62,178 bases of DNA from an uncultured Bacilli bacterium (GCA_947626565.1 CANQSQ010000006.1:1-62178), one strand, 5' to 3'; counted from the first letter of the stretch, positions 17,012 through 28,175 are shown. The notes: generated by a model not told the origin, from the sequence alone. Numbers and translations are program-made.

Positions 17012-20000
17012 CTATTCAACAATTTTCTTTTTAACTATTATATATTCATAGTCTTCTTCAATAATTTGATCATTATCATATAACTTAAATACAATCTTAT
17101 AAGTACCACTCATTATATTACTATTTAACGTAAAGTTAATTGCCTGCGTAGCATTGAAATTTCTTGGCAACATTTTTTCAAATTCACTAGCAGCTACATA
17201 TCCACTACTATCAGGATTAACCAAATTAGTAACAAATAAATCATTAAAAGGGACTTCCGTATATAAAACTGTATCAGCAGTATCTATATCTCTTTTCATA
17301 ACACTAACCCGTAAATTAGGATTTTCCAAAACTGATTGATATTTCATAATATATGTAATCATTCTACTCTTTTCTTCTGTCATTCCTGTTTCACCGTCTA
17401 CAACCTTAGCCTCATCATTACTTGTAACTGAAATAGCATTATTGTCACCAACGACTGTAACTTCAATATCTTCAACAACTCCATCCTCCAAAGAAGCGTT
17501 ATGCAATCCATCCGATGAAGCAAATAACACAAAGCGTAACGTATAATTACCAGCCGGCAATAAAGTATCCGCAACAAATTGAACTGTTTTAGTCAAATTC
17601 GATACTTTACCAGCCAAATTAATTCGCCATATACCATCACTATCTGCAAAATAACTAACTCCATCCATAATAATCGTAGTTCCTAACAACATACTAGAGC
17701 TTGCCTGGTTACCAGCTTCATCAATCAATGAAACATTTAACCCCATTGCATTAGATTCATAATTCGTATTAATAATAGCTTCACGATTATCCGTCTGACC
17801 ATACGTAACACTACTTGATATATAGAAATTAGCTGGTACTTCATGATACATATAAGTAGAATCATACGTAATTTTTTCTTGTAAAACTTCATTACTATTA
17901 TTATATAAACTATATTGCATTAAACCTTGTCTAATACCAAGAACCGTAACAATAGCTCTATCTTCTGTTGTTCTAAGTTCAAATAACATTTTCTTTTCCT
18001 CAACTTCTTCTGAAGTAGTTGTTTCCTTTAAATCGAAAATAAATAAAAATTCTTCTATTGTTCTTCCAAATTGTTCTGAATAATATTTATTATTTGCAAT
18101 CTTATCATCATATGTATTATCTACACTTGTACTACCCATTCTAATAAAATCACTAAGTCGATAAGTAACTTCATTATTATTTTGTAATTCTAATACTGAA
18201 TTTTGATATACATCTTCTGTTATATTAAAATAATAATAATCAGGATTTTCCTCTGAAACACCATAATCTAACATTGTAATTTGTGTTCCTACTGGTAAAG
18301 CATAATCTGTTACTAAAACATGATAATTACTATTATCTTTACCATAAAAATCATCTATTTCTTTAGCCGAAGCAATTATCGAATAATAAGCTGTAAATTG
18401 ACTTCGATTAGTAATTTTAACAGATGTGGCTGAAGGCATCTCATATTTCTTATCATACGAAATACTAGCATCGTATGCATCACCATCATCATAATTTTTA
18501 GCTATCAAATCGATAGTAATTGTAACTAAATTAACAGTATACTCAATATCATTAATTGGTACCAAGGCCTGCATTGTAATAACTACCGTACCCAGTTCAT
18601 CATCCAAAGAAATGTTTTTAGCATGATACAAATAAAACATTAACGATGGCGCTGTCGACAATCTATCTGTTACATACACTGTATCACCAGTATAAGAGCC
18701 TTTATTAGCACTTAAAAGTTTTGTTGATGCATAACTAGTCCACTCACGAGTCTCACTCTTCATAGATAAACCTAATAATTTATTAGCTTCTTCTTCCGTA
18801 TCCGTAACCTTAGGAACTAAATCGGAATCAATTAAGTCAACACCTTCTTTTAAACCTTCAACATTAAAGCCTAATAATTCAAAAGTCGTATTACCTTCAG
18901 CAAAATCCATCATTGAAAGTTCATAAGTACCAAGTGAAGAATACTTAGAAGCTGTAAGTGTAAAACGATAGTTAATAGCCGATAAACCAATTATCCACCG
19001 ATAACCAGTATCTCCAACTGGTGTTGGGTCTATATATTTAGTTTCAATCATTGAATAATCTTCACTCAAATAATTAGAATAAAAACCATCCTTCGTAATA
19101 TCATGATTTAAACTATGAAGACCTAAAACATAAGAACCACCAATAATAGCATCTCCTGCATTAGCCGCATCACCATATTCGTAATCTCTTCCATAAATAC
19201 CATATGCTAAAGAACCAGAAGAATATGAATTATACATTCCAAAAAAGGTCATTCCTGTAACTTTACCATACGTCGTAGCAGCTTGGTTAGTAGTAACATT
19301 CAAATTATTATTAGGATTTATATATAAACGATTATCCACATTCTTTGTTAAAGTTTTAGTACTATCATCAATATCAACTGTTGCTGGTACTACTTCACCA
19401 CCACTGTCAACTCCTGAATAAAATTCTTTCAACAAGTTGGCATTTCTTTGTAATAATAAAGTTGTTCCATTCTTTATCGTCAATTTATCTATCTGATTAA
19501 ATGAATAAGGAATATCTGAATACTCATTAGTTCTATCCTTAATACCTTCTAATTCCATACAACTATGATCTATTACTAAATCATTTGTTCTTTGAATAGA
19601 AATATTTCTACTTGGATTATCCACTGTACCTAAGTTTTTAATATAAATAGATGATGTACCTTGACTTGAAGAAGCATTTCCAGAACCAAATATTGAACCA
19701 GTCATCAAAAATTGATGATTATTATCTAAATAACCTGTACCATCAATTGTAATATCTATTTCATCAGTAACAGAAATGAAGTCCCAGTCATATACTTCTG
19801 AACCACTGGCGTTAGCTTCTCCACCACCAAAAACAGTTCCTACAATACTTATATCTTCTTCAACTAAATTTTCTACTGAAACAGCCTTTGTACCAATATT
19901 AGTAAATGTTTTACCATAAACTACCGATGTATTAGCTCCACCATAAACATTACCATGTACTATAGCTCCTACAATATTAACTGTCGCAATAGAATTATTA

Positions 20001-23000
20001 GTATCTTCTGCTCCTGTGGCTGCGGCATTTCCTCCACCAAACACACAACCAGCATCTGGTGACTTTGAAGATGTTGTTCCTACTTCTGTAGTACCATCAA
20101 TAGTAATAGTTGTATTACCACTAACAATAGCCGTAGCTCCATTTCCTCCAGCATAAGCACTTCCAGCAATTTGACAATTAGTAATATACGTTTCTGTATT
20201 ACCAGTAACTACTCCTTGATTTCCACCACCATAAACATTTGAGGTTAAAACTGAATCATCAATATCTAGAAAAGTATCTACATTAACAGCGGCCGCGTTT
20301 CCTCCACCATAAATATTAAAGATTTCTGCATTAATTACTTTTACATCAGTTTTATTTACTGGAGCTTCATTTCCGCCTCCATAAAGATCTGTTATTTTAC
20401 CATAATTAACATCTACATTGGTAGAACTAGTAGTACCACCTTTATTATTTCCACCATAAACATTAGTTACATTAATATTACTAGCTTTAGATAAAGTACC
20501 AACTAATACATTAGATTGATCTATATCTCCCGAATTATTAGAACCACCAAAAACATTAGTAACAGTACCACCTAAAATATTAACATTAGAAGTTTCTAGA
20601 CCAGCCTCATTTCCTCCACCAAAAACATTGGTAATTTTGCCATCATTAACTGTAACTTTTGATTCTAAAGACTCTGCATTATCACCGCCACCAAAAACCG
20701 AACCAATATTTCCATTATTTATGGTTACATTAGTATTATTCGTCATTCCACCACGATTATTTCCACCATAAACATTCTCTAAAGTACCACTTTCAATTAC
20801 AACATCACTTGTCTGAACTTCTCCTGATATGTTAGAACCACCAAATACACTTTTACCTGTACTACCTTTTATAGTAACCGCAGTCGTATCAACACTGGCT
20901 TGTTCACCACCACCATAAACATTATTAACTAGTGGGGCTGAAACCAATACATTAGAATCTCCACTATCAGCTAAACTACCGCCACCATAAATATCGCCAC
21001 TAATATTAACACCAGTAACCTCAACATTAGTAGTTGTAGCTAAACCTCCAATATTATTTCCACCATAAATATTAATAACATTACCTGAAGTTACAAATAC
21101 ATTAGTCTCATTAACCGTACCAGAGGCATTGGAACCACCAAATAAATTATTTAAAGTTGACCCTTGTAAATAAATGTGAGTTGCCCCTTGACCAGTATCA
21201 TTACCACCACCATAGGCATTACCTATGACACCTCCAGTTAAATATACTGTATCAACTCCATTAGGACTACCAGCTGCATCATTTCCTCCAAAAACATTAC
21301 CAATATTACCCCCATTAATATTTACATCAACACTTCCTAAAACATAAGGTGTATAATTTCTTCCACCAGTAGCACCACCTTTACCTCCTCCAAAAACAGA
21401 AGAGCGAATTGTACCACTATTAACCTCTACACTCGTCTTATAATTCGCAACATTGGTACTATTAGTTGTTCCATTTACAGTACCATAAGCACTACCACCA
21501 TAGACAGAACCATCAATAGTAACTACACTATTATCACTATCAATATTTCCTATTTTTACATTAACATTTTGACTAACGAAAGTTCCACTAGTTGTACTAT
21601 TAACATAACCACCTTCGCCACCGCCATAAACATCAGTATTAACAACACCACCTAATATATTGACATTAGTATCTCCATATACAATACCTTTTGTTCTAGA
21701 ACCACCAAAAACATTTCCTTCTACTCTACCATTATTCATCGTAATATCAACGGTTGATTTTACGGAAGTACCTCCTGAACCATTATTATTTCCACCACCA
21801 TAGATAGAGCCACCGACATCACCGCCTAAAATTTGAATATTTGTCTTAGAAGAACCACTAGCCGATGTTCCTACAGCACCATAATTACCCCCACCATAAA
21901 CATTTCTTAATACTCGAGCTGAACCATCAATTATTACATTTGAATTCAATGCTGTACCGATAGTAGAATAATTAGCATTACCATTACCTATTCCAAAAAC
22001 ACTTCCAGCTTCCGCTCCAAACAAAGAGCTATTACCACTTACATTAGCATCAGAACCAATTTGTGCATTTCCACCTACATACACAAACGTACTACCCGTT
22101 AATGTACCACGGTTATTACTACTATTATTACCCGAATAACCATTACTACCACCAAAAAGAGCATACTCTACTAAACCACCAGTCATACTAATAATTCTAT
22201 TACCATAAGTTTCTGTACGACCAGCTCCACCTATAATCATACTAATAGTTCCGCCCTTTATATTCATATAGATATCGTTAATATTAGTTCTATTATCACC
22301 ACTTAATGGTCCACCTACTAAATTATAGATGCTACCTCCTTCAACAACAATCTCCCGAGCTGCATAATGTCTTCCTGTATTCTGACCACCTACATAAACA
22401 CCCGTCGAATAATCATATTTACTACTACCAAAAGTACCACTCTTAATAATTGTATGAATAGCCACTCCTGTTTGGGCTGAAGATGAATAAATATTACTAC
22501 CAAAACTACCACTAGCAACGTAATAAATAGATAAATTGGCATTATTTTCTACAACTCGATCATAATCAGAACCATAAATAGCTGTTCCGTCTATATAAAC
22601 ACTTCCACCAGCAGAACCACCATTTACTACAGACAAAGAATTATAAACACCTGACTCTACAATTAAACGATATTTCGTCAAACTGCTAGTACTTCCAGAA
22701 GAACCATTACTTCCCCCTAAAACAGCATAAGCCGTCTTATTAGAAGTAGTTAAACCTCGACCAATCTTTAAATTATAAAAATCTCCATAAATATATCTAT
22801 TCGTTGTTGTACCACTACCTGGCACAGTTGTACTATTGGCCGCTCCTGAATTTATTCTTATATATTCAATTCGTAAATCTCTATTAGCTTTAATACGTGA
22901 ACTACTAATAGTATATGTAGCACTACCTTGATAACTAGTTCCATTATTGACACTAGTTAAAGTCAAAGGTTTAGTATTTTGTAAAGCAGCTGTAATATTA

Positions 23001-25117
23001 GTCCTAAGAACTACAATATTTGTATCTCTTGTTACTAAATAGTAATATGCATCACCCTCAGCATAAACATTAGGATTACCATTACTATCATAAAATTGCA
23101 TTAACTCATAATAAGTACAAGTTGCTGCATTACAAGTTCCACTTTGTTGATAAACTCCTGTATTATTGTAATAACCTACTAAAGATGCTCCTCTTCCTAA
23201 AGACACTTGTTTAAAATAACCAGCCGGATTATCCCCTTCATTAATATAAGGACCTGGTTCATAACCAATTATTTCTGGAACATAAGCAGTCATTCGATTA
23301 TTTACAAACTTATAATATAAAGCATCCGGATCATACGTTGAATCAGTAAATAAGTGATAGTAATAACATCCACCTGAAGTTGTACAATAACCACTTAAAG
23401 TACCACCTGTACTATTAAGAGCACCAGCTGGAAAATAAGTATATCTTGGCGCTGTTGATCGCATATAAGTTGTCTCTAAATCTAATTCTTCATAAATAGG
23501 ATCACCTAAAGAAATAGAATGCATTCCCTCACTATCTAAAGCCGCATAAGCCCTAGTCCAGGAACCACCACTTGTATAATTATATGTAGCACTATCCATC
23601 CAATTAGCATAAAAAGTAATTGATATTGGATTACTTACATCAGTAACTGGAATAGTTACACTTCTAACATAAATATCCATATCCAAAGAAACTTGGGCCT
23701 CTGGATAATCTGTAACCCATCCATTAAAAACCTTATCATCAGGTCTATCTGCATATGGATTATCAATAAGCTCAAAAGTAACATAACCATTTTTCACTGG
23801 ATAATATTTATAATAAACAAAATCTCTAACTTGTTCATTTAAACTCAAATAACCAACTTCATCACTATGATTAAAATCTTCCCCGCTATACTTTATATAT
23901 ACTTTTACTAAATTAGCATCACTATATAAATTTTTATTTACTCCACTAGGCAAATTACCTGTATTTCTTTCATCCGTATAATTAAGACCTAAGTAATAAT
24001 TATAATCACTTTCCAAATCATTAACATATAATGTATTTCCATCTACTCCTGAATCATGCAATGGTATAGGAGCACTCATTAATCCAAACGCAAATTTTTT
24101 TTCTTCACTTATCGCGATATTTTCTACAGCGTTTATTTTATTTTCTTCTCTTCTTTTTATCAACAATAAACCATCTGTAAAATCCCAATAATATTTTTCC
24201 TCTAAATTTTTATTTATTATTTTTAATAATTCATCACTACTAATTATTTTTTCATCTTGTGAAATATCATATTCATTTTCTCTTTTACTAATTAAATAAG
24301 GTTTACTTTCAATAGCTTCACCTTCAAAATATTTAGCCTCACTCTTATAAACTACAATATTTTTTGCATCTACTAAACTATTTCCAAGTACAACTTTATA
24401 TTTACTATCGCCACTAAATTCCCCTTGAAAAAAAATATTATAAATATCTACATTCTTTAAAACATTACCAATAACGCCTCCAATAACATTTCCTTCTATT
24501 TCTTTAGAAAAGATTTTAACATTATTAAAAGCTATATTATTAATACTACTAGTAACTTCTCCTTCTAAAATTTCCCCTGCTAAAACACCTAATTTTACAG
24601 GAGAATCTCCTTCATTATTAATTTCTATTCCTTCAAAATTAATATTTTTTATCGTCGTATTTTTCAAAGTACTAAAAAGTCCATAATTATTTATCTCATC
24701 ATTAGCATTTTTTACTATCTTAGCATTCTTAATTGTATATCCATAACCATCTAAATGACCTTCAAATATTTTAGGTTCTTCTGAATTTATCCCAATACTT
24801 TCAAAGTCATTATTACCTAAATCAATATCACTACCTAAGGCATAATATTTATCTTTATATTTTTCATTATCTGTCTCTATAAGTTGTTTAAAATAAGCCA
24901 AATCAGCTCCACTAGCTATTACAAAAGGATTATCAACTGTTCCATTACCAACTGAAAAAGAAGTAGAAATACTAACTCCATCCCACTTATTTTCAAAAAC
25001 ATCAGCATAACTAGCTTTACGTGTCATAAGACTAATTACAGAAAAAGCAAAAATTAGTAAAACTACTACACAAAAAGCATTTAAAATAAATTTACTTTTC
25101 TGTAATTTTTCTTTCAC
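17012..25117 (-). CDS. Giant 2701-residue secreted beta-helix-like surface protein
   Basis: Start GTG 25117 with GGAGGG. A basic N-terminus and helix (about 12-31) end near KASYADVF, a plausible signal peptidase site. Residues about 55-260 resemble GLUG/right-handed beta-helix sequence (ALGSDIDLGNNDFESIG, EGHLDGYGYTIKNAKI). Residues about 985-1815 hold about 25 copies of a [VIL]-[YF]-G-G-[GSN] motif spaced 20-40 residues, each preceded by a Val/Ile-rich strand, as in pectate-lyase-like helices. Residues about 1990-2701 are mixed beta domains. There is no LPXTG, GW, SLH or other anchor. It follows the SipW-type gene at 25132 by 14 bases, so it may be that enzyme's substrate. A very large adhesin or matrix protein is the best guess. 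Confidence 0.8.
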   Translation of the reverse strand: MKEKLQKSKFILNAFCVVVLLIFAFSVISLMTRKASYADVFENKWDGVSISTSFSVGNGTVDNPFVIASGADLAYFKQLIETDNEKYKDKYYALGSDIDLGNNDFESIGINSEEPKIFEGHLDGYGYTIKNAKIVKNANDEINNYGLFSTLKNTTIKNINFEGIEINNEGDSPVKLGVLAGEILEGEVTSSINNIAFNNVKIFSKEIEGNVIGGVIGNVLKNVDIYNIFFQGEFSGDSKYKVVLGNSLVDAKNIVVYKSEAKYFEGEAIESKPYLISKRENEYDISQDEKIISSDELLKIINKNLEEKYYWDFTDGLLLIKRREENKINAVENIAISEEKKFAFGLMSAPIPLHDSGVDGNTLYVNDLESDYNYYLGLNYTDERNTGNLPSGVNKNLYSDANLVKVYIKYSGEDFNHSDEVGYLSLNEQVRDFVYYKYYPVKNGYVTFELIDNPYADRPDDKVFNGWVTDYPEAQVSLDMDIYVRSVTIPVTDVSNPISITFYANWMDSATYNYTSGGSWTRAYAALDSEGMHSISLGDPIYEELDLETTYMRSTAPRYTYFPAGALNSTGGTLSGYCTTSGGCYYYHLFTDSTYDPDALYYKFVNNRMTAYVPEIIGYEPGPYINEGDNPAGYFKQVSLGRGASLVGYYNNTGVYQQSGTCNAATCTYYELMQFYDSNGNPNVYAEGDAYYYLVTRDTNIVVLRTNITAALQNTKPLTLTSVNNGTSYQGSATYTISSSRIKANRDLRIEYIRINSGAANSTTVPGSGTTTNRYIYGDFYNLKIGRGLTTSNKTAYAVLGGSNGSSGSTSSLTKYRLIVESGVYNSLSVVNGGSAGGSVYIDGTAIYGSDYDRVVENNANLSIYYVASGSFGSNIYSSSAQTGVAIHTIIKSGTFGSSKYDYSTGVYVGGQNTGRHYAAREIVVEGGSIYNLVGGPLSGDNRTNINDIYMNIKGGTISMIIGGAGRTETYGNRIISMTGGLVEYALFGGSNGYSGNNSSNNRGTLTGSTFVYVGGNAQIGSDANVSGNSSLFGAEAGSVFGIGNGNANYSTIGTALNSNVIIDGSARVLRNVYGGGNYGAVGTSASGSSKTNIQILGGDVGGSIYGGGNNNGSGGTSVKSTVDITMNNGRVEGNVFGGSRTKGIVYGDTNVNILGGVVNTDVYGGGEGGYVNSTTSGTFVSQNVNVKIGNIDSDNSVVTIDGSVYGGSAYGTVNGTTNSTNVANYKTSVEVNSGTIRSSVFGGGKGGATGGRNYTPYVLGSVDVNINGGNIGNVFGGNDAAGSPNGVDTVYLTGGVIGNAYGGGNDTGQGATHIYLQGSTLNNLFGGSNASGTVNETNVFVTSGNVINIYGGNNIGGLATTTNVEVTGVNISGDIYGGGSLADSGDSNVLVSAPLVNNVYGGGEQASVDTTAVTIKGSTGKSVFGGSNISGEVQTSDVVIESGTLENVYGGNNRGGMTNNTNVTINNGNIGSVFGGGDNAESLESKVTVNDGKITNVFGGGNEAGLETSNVNILGGTVTNVFGGSNNSGDIDQSNVLVGTLSKASNINVTNVYGGNNKGGTTSSTNVDVNYGKITDLYGGGNEAPVNKTDVKVINAEIFNIYGGGNAAAVNVDTFLDIDDSVLTSNVYGGGNQGVVTGNTETYITNCQIAGSAYAGGNGATAIVSGNTTITIDGTTEVGTTSSKSPDAGCVFGGGNAAATGAEDTNNSIATVNIVGAIVHGNVYGGANTSVVYGKTFTNIGTKAVSVENLVEEDISIVGTVFGGGEANASGSEVYDWDFISVTDEIDITIDGTGYLDNNHQFLMTGSIFGSGNASSSQGTSSIYIKNLGTVDNPSRNISIQRTNDLVIDHSCMELEGIKDRTNEYSDIPYSFNQIDKLTIKNGTTLLLQRNANLLKEFYSGVDSGGEVVPATVDIDDSTKTLTKNVDNRLYINPNNNLNVTTNQAATTYGKVTGMTFFGMYNSYSSGSLAYGIYGRDYEYGDAANAGDAIIGGSYVLGLHSLNHDITKDGFYSNYLSEDYSMIETKYIDPTPVGDTGYRWIIGLSAINYRFTLTASKYSSLGTYELSMMDFAEGNTTFELLGFNVEGLKEGVDLIDSDLVPKVTDTEEEANKLLGLSMKSETREWTSYASTKLLSANKGSYTGDTVYVTDRLSTAPSLMFYLYHAKNISLDDELGTVVITMQALVPINDIEYTVNLVTITIDLIAKNYDDGDAYDASISYDKKYEMPSATSVKITNRSQFTAYYSIIASAKEIDDFYGKDNSNYHVLVTDYALPVGTQITMLDYGVSEENPDYYYFNITEDVYQNSVLELQNNNEVTYRLSDFIRMGSTSVDNTYDDKIANNKYYSEQFGRTIEEFLFIFDLKETTTSEEVEEKKMLFELRTTEDRAIVTVLGIRQGLMQYSLYNNSNEVLQEKITYDSTYMYHEVPANFYISSSVTYGQTDNREAIINTNYESNAMGLNVSLIDEAGNQASSSMLLGTTIIMDGVSYFADSDGIWRINLAGKVSNLTKTVQFVADTLLPAGNYTLRFVLFASSDGLHNASLEDGVVEDIEVTVVGDNNAISVTSNDEAKVVDGETGMTEEKSRMITYIMKYQSVLENPNLRVSVMKRDIDTADTVLYTEVPFNDLFVTNLVNPDSSGYVAASEFEKMLPRNFNATQAINFTLNSNIMSGTYKIVFKLYDNDQIIEEDYEYIIVKKKIVE
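19650..22150 (-). repeat. Degenerate in-frame repeats encoding [VIL][YF]GG motifs
   Basis: About 25 copies of a coding motif visible on the plus strand as ACCACCATAAAC/T or ACCACCAAAAAC/T. Units differ in length (about 60-120 bases) and sequence, so this is old protein-level repetition and not recent tandem duplication. Confidence 0.8.
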
Positions 25118-25131
25118 GCTTTATCCCTCCA

Positions 25132-26370
25132 CTACTTATTAACACAACTTTTTATTTTTACAATCTTTTCTATTCTTTCTAATTCAAAAACCTTTTTATT
25201 ATCATATTTTTCTGATACTTTCTGCATAAAAACAACTAAATTTTTCAACTGTTTTTTAGCATAACTATCTGTTTTCTTAACCATTCTAAAATAGTTTTCT
25301 TTATCTATCTGTACTTTATATTTCATTATTTTATATACTCCATCAAAGAATTCTTCATCATTATATATAATAGCAAATACCAATATTCTTAAAAAAGTAT
25401 ATATAGGCATATCATAAATTTTATTTCTTAATGTCTCATAAAGTCCACATCTATCTAAATCATAATCATATATTTCTTTGAATGGCGGATGGCTTATCTC
25501 TTCAACTAGCTCTTTTTCATCACAATGAATTAATATTTGAGCCAATCTATATACATATTGAAACTTTACTAACCATTTTTTATTTATCTTTGTCGTAACT
25601 AATTTATCTTTTTTTATTTTCAATAAATTATTAATTTGCTCTAACAATTCTTTTTCTTCATCTTTAGTACTACTCTTTGCATTTACAGTCTTTTTAGGCT
25701 CATCTTCATCTAAAACTTCAATTAAATCTAAAATTTCTATATCTTCATCAGTACTCATATCTTGCTTTTTTTCCATTTGAATTATATCTTTAAGTGGAAT
25801 ATCCACTGTCATACCTGATTTTTCTTCATAATCATTTTTCTTACTTTGAAAAATATCTTTTGGCACATTCGTTTCTGTTCTTTTTTCAGGTTTTACAATC
25901 CATTTTTGAAAAATTTTATCAAAATTAAGAAAAGCTAGTAAGATGAATAAAATTATTAAAATAGCCACACATTTAAAGATAAAACTAGGCGAAATTACTA
26001 AACTAACTTTACCTATTACACTTTCTTTTGTAATAGGTTCATCTTGTGTATTATTTTGATCTCCTTGTAAAATTAATTTATCTTTTATTTTTTGAACTAG
26101 TCGATGTGTTATTATTTCATTCTTTTTATTTTTATAAATAACTATATCATCAACTTCCACATCATCCGTTATTTTCACAAAAATAACGTCATTAACTTCA
26201 ATTGTTCCGGACATACTTCCACTTGAAACAACAAAATATGTATATCCAAATACATTAGCATAGTCTTTTTTTAAGATGTCAGTCATTACAAAAGTATAAA
26301 GACACAATGATACTAACAAAAATAAAAAAATATAAGCTATAACTTTTAATACTCTTTTTATAACTGTCAT
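25132..26370 (-). CDS. SipW-type signal peptidase with a long C-terminal cytoplasmic domain
   Basis: 412 residues. The N-terminal 150 residues are a complete SipW/ER-like peptidase: helix about 10-30, nucleophile Ser52 in VVSSGSMSGTIE, His89 in EIITHRLVQ, then LQGDQNNTQDEPIT and a second helix (about 131-148). A further 250 residues follow: an acidic linker and a helical domain (about 235-410) with no recognised family. Ordinary SipW proteins lack such a tail. It directly precedes the 2701-residue protein and is likely its processing enzyme. ATG 26370 has GAGGGATG. Confidence 0.85.
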   Translation of the reverse strand: MTVIKRVLKVIAYIFLFLLVSLCLYTFVMTDILKKDYANVFGYTYFVVSSGSMSGTIEVNDVIFVKITDDVEVDDIVIYKNKKNEIITHRLVQKIKDKLILQGDQNNTQDEPITKESVIGKVSLVISPSFIFKCVAILIILFILLAFLNFDKIFQKWIVKPEKRTETNVPKDIFQSKKNDYEEKSGMTVDIPLKDIIQMEKKQDMSTDEDIEILDLIEVLDEDEPKKTVNAKSSTKDEEKELLEQINNLLKIKKDKLVTTKINKKWLVKFQYVYRLAQILIHCDEKELVEEISHPPFKEIYDYDLDRCGLYETLRNKIYDMPIYTFLRILVFAIIYNDEEFFDGVYKIMKYKVQIDKENYFRMVKKTDSYAKKQLKNLVVFMQKVSEKYDNKKVFELERIEKIVKIKSCVNK

Positions 26371-26441
26371 CTTTCATCCCTCTACTATTCTTCATCTTCC
26401 ATTATAACATAATCATTTGTAAATAGTAAATTAATATAAAA

Positions 26442-26503
26442 AAAAAGGCCAATTTTTCTAACCTAAATAAAGCAAAAAAAATAGTGAACAAAAATAGTTC
26501 ACT
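26442..26503 (-). terminator. Two consecutive terminators after the 570-residue-ORF gene
   Basis: First stem AGTGAAC/GTTCACT (26483-26503) followed by TATTTTTTTT on the minus strand; second AGGTTA/TGGCCT-type stem with G-U pairs (about 26443-26461) followed by T8 or more. The second resembles the one at 16204-16223. They separate 26502-28175 from the signal peptidase operon. Confidence 0.75.
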
Positions 26504-28175
26504 ACAAAATTTCTTGATCATCTAAAATAATATCTTCTGAAACATCAAAATCTGGCGTAATAGCCTTGAAATTAAAGATAAAATGCATATCTTTAATAGG
26601 TAACTTACTTCCTTCAATATCATAAACTAATTTATTAAAACTTACTGTTTCAAAAGTCTGCTTAATAGTATCTTTTTGAACATCTTCCTTAGTAATATTT
26701 AAACCTAGCAATTTATATTTATCTGCTATAATATCCGCAATATCATAATCTGTTAAACCATTAATTTTTTGTAAAAACTCATTATAAGGAGAATATAAAA
26801 ATCTAAAATACCTTAAAAATTCCGCTTCAACATCAAATGACTCATCCTTATTCTCCTCCGCCATTTTAATAAACTGTTTCTTTAAATAAGTAAAATTCAA
26901 CAAACTAGCTGTATATAAACAATATATACTTGAAGCATCATTTAAATTATCTAAATCTACATATATTCTTAAATCATTAAGTTCTTCATACAAATCTCTT
27001 AGTTTCTTAATTTGAGCATTTAATTGTAATTTATATAATTTTATCTTCTCTGGATCTTCTTTAGCTAAAAAACCAACTCCTGTTGCTCGTAAATATTTCT
27101 TTAATAAACCCTCGCGAACTTTCTCTTCTTTATTAATTTCTTTTTCTTTATTCTTATAATTAACAATAGAAGTAGTTCTTTCTTTAAATTTGGCTATTAA
27201 ATCTTTAATTATTTCCTCATAGCGATAATATTCTTGTAATTCTATTAATACATGATAAAGCTCAATAACGGCTTCTTCATACTTCTCTTTCCCAACTCGA
27301 TCTAAACTACCAAAATCATTATTAATCGCAAAATGATTAAAATTATCTGTTCTAATAGCTGCACCATCTAAATATTCAATAATATTTTTCTTTTTCTCTA
27401 AAAAAGCATTTAAATTATTATATTCATCCTTCAATAATAAATCTTCTAAAGAAGTTCTTTTCGTCAAATATAAGTCTTTTATTTTTGTCTTTTCAATATT
27501 TTTACTAATTAAATAATTATCTAATTTTAAGGTAACACTAGCATTCAATTCTTTAAGATATTTCTTTATTATAGCCATTAAATTCATTTTCAAATGTTCT
27601 ATTATATCAGGACATTCAAAATATATTTCTTGAAAAATATCATTAGTTTTTTCATCTAAATCATTATTTTTATAATTTTCTAAAAAAACTTGCATATACT
27701 TAGAAGCAAACAAACTATAATTAAAATCATCTATAGTTAGTGCTTTATTCATATCTTCAAAAATCTTAAAAAACTTAACCAACAAGCTATTTAGTTTATT
27801 TAAAGATATTTCATCATTAATTTCATACAATAAGAAATCTAATTTTAATTTATAAGACGAAGTATAATAATCACTATTTAAAATAACTAATTCTTCTAGT
27901 GCTTCCATCTCCGCTTTCTTTTTCGCCAAGACTTCATCTTTTTGTTTAGGTAATAATTTATCTACTCGTCTTTTTAATTCCAAATAAATTTTCTTTTTAT
28001 AATTACTAAATTCATCTATTTCTTTTGTTACGTATTTATTTCTTTCGATAACTGCATTTTTATGAAAATTTAATTTTACTTTTTTTGTTCCTTCTTCAGT
28101 TTCTAAAGGATAATTGGTAATATGATTTGTATTTATATCTACTTCTTTTTTTATTACTTCTAAAAGATTACTCAT
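26502..28175 (-). CDS. Large helical protein of unknown function
   Basis: About 557 residues from ATG 28175 (an upstream in-frame start would add a basic 13-residue leader, but that region codes for another small gene). It is rich in Lys, Glu, Leu and Asn with long amphipathic helices and coiled-coil character (KKIYLELKRRVDKLLPKQKDEVLAKKKA... split along 60-110, and 330-400). No signal peptide, membrane helix or catalytic motif is seen, so it is probably cytosolic. It overlaps the small gene 28168-28326 by 8 bases. Position between TasA-like genes and the SipW/giant-protein operon suggests a role in the same system; function unknown. Confidence 0.65.
   Translation of the reverse strand: MSNLLEVIKKEVDINTNHITNYPLETEEGTKKVKLNFHKNAVIERNKYVTKEIDEFSNYKKKIYLELKRRVDKLLPKQKDEVLAKKKAEMEALEELVILNSDYYTSSYKLKLDFLLYEINDEISLNKLNSLLVKFFKIFEDMNKALTIDDFNYSLFASKYMQVFLENYKNNDLDEKTNDIFQEIYFECPDIIEHLKMNLMAIIKKYLKELNASVTLKLDNYLISKNIEKTKIKDLYLTKRTSLEDLLLKDEYNNLNAFLEKKKNIIEYLDGAAIRTDNFNHFAINNDFGSLDRVGKEKYEEAVIELYHVLIELQEYYRYEEIIKDLIAKFKERTTSIVNYKNKEKEINKEEKVREGLLKKYLRATGVGFLAKEDPEKIKLYKLQLNAQIKKLRDLYEELNDLRIYVDLDNLNDASSIYCLYTASLLNFTYLKKQFIKMAEENKDESFDVEAEFLRYFRFLYSPYNEFLQKINGLTDYDIADIIADKYKLLGLNITKEDVQKDTIKQTFETVSFNKLVYDIEGSKLPIKDMHFIFNFKAITPDFDVSEDIILDDQEIL

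Noticed and set aside
19650-22150. Recurrent ACCACCATAAACAT-type strings as a DNA uptake or recombination signal
   Set aside because: They are all in one frame and encode the [VIL][YF]GG protein motif, so protein-level selection explains them.
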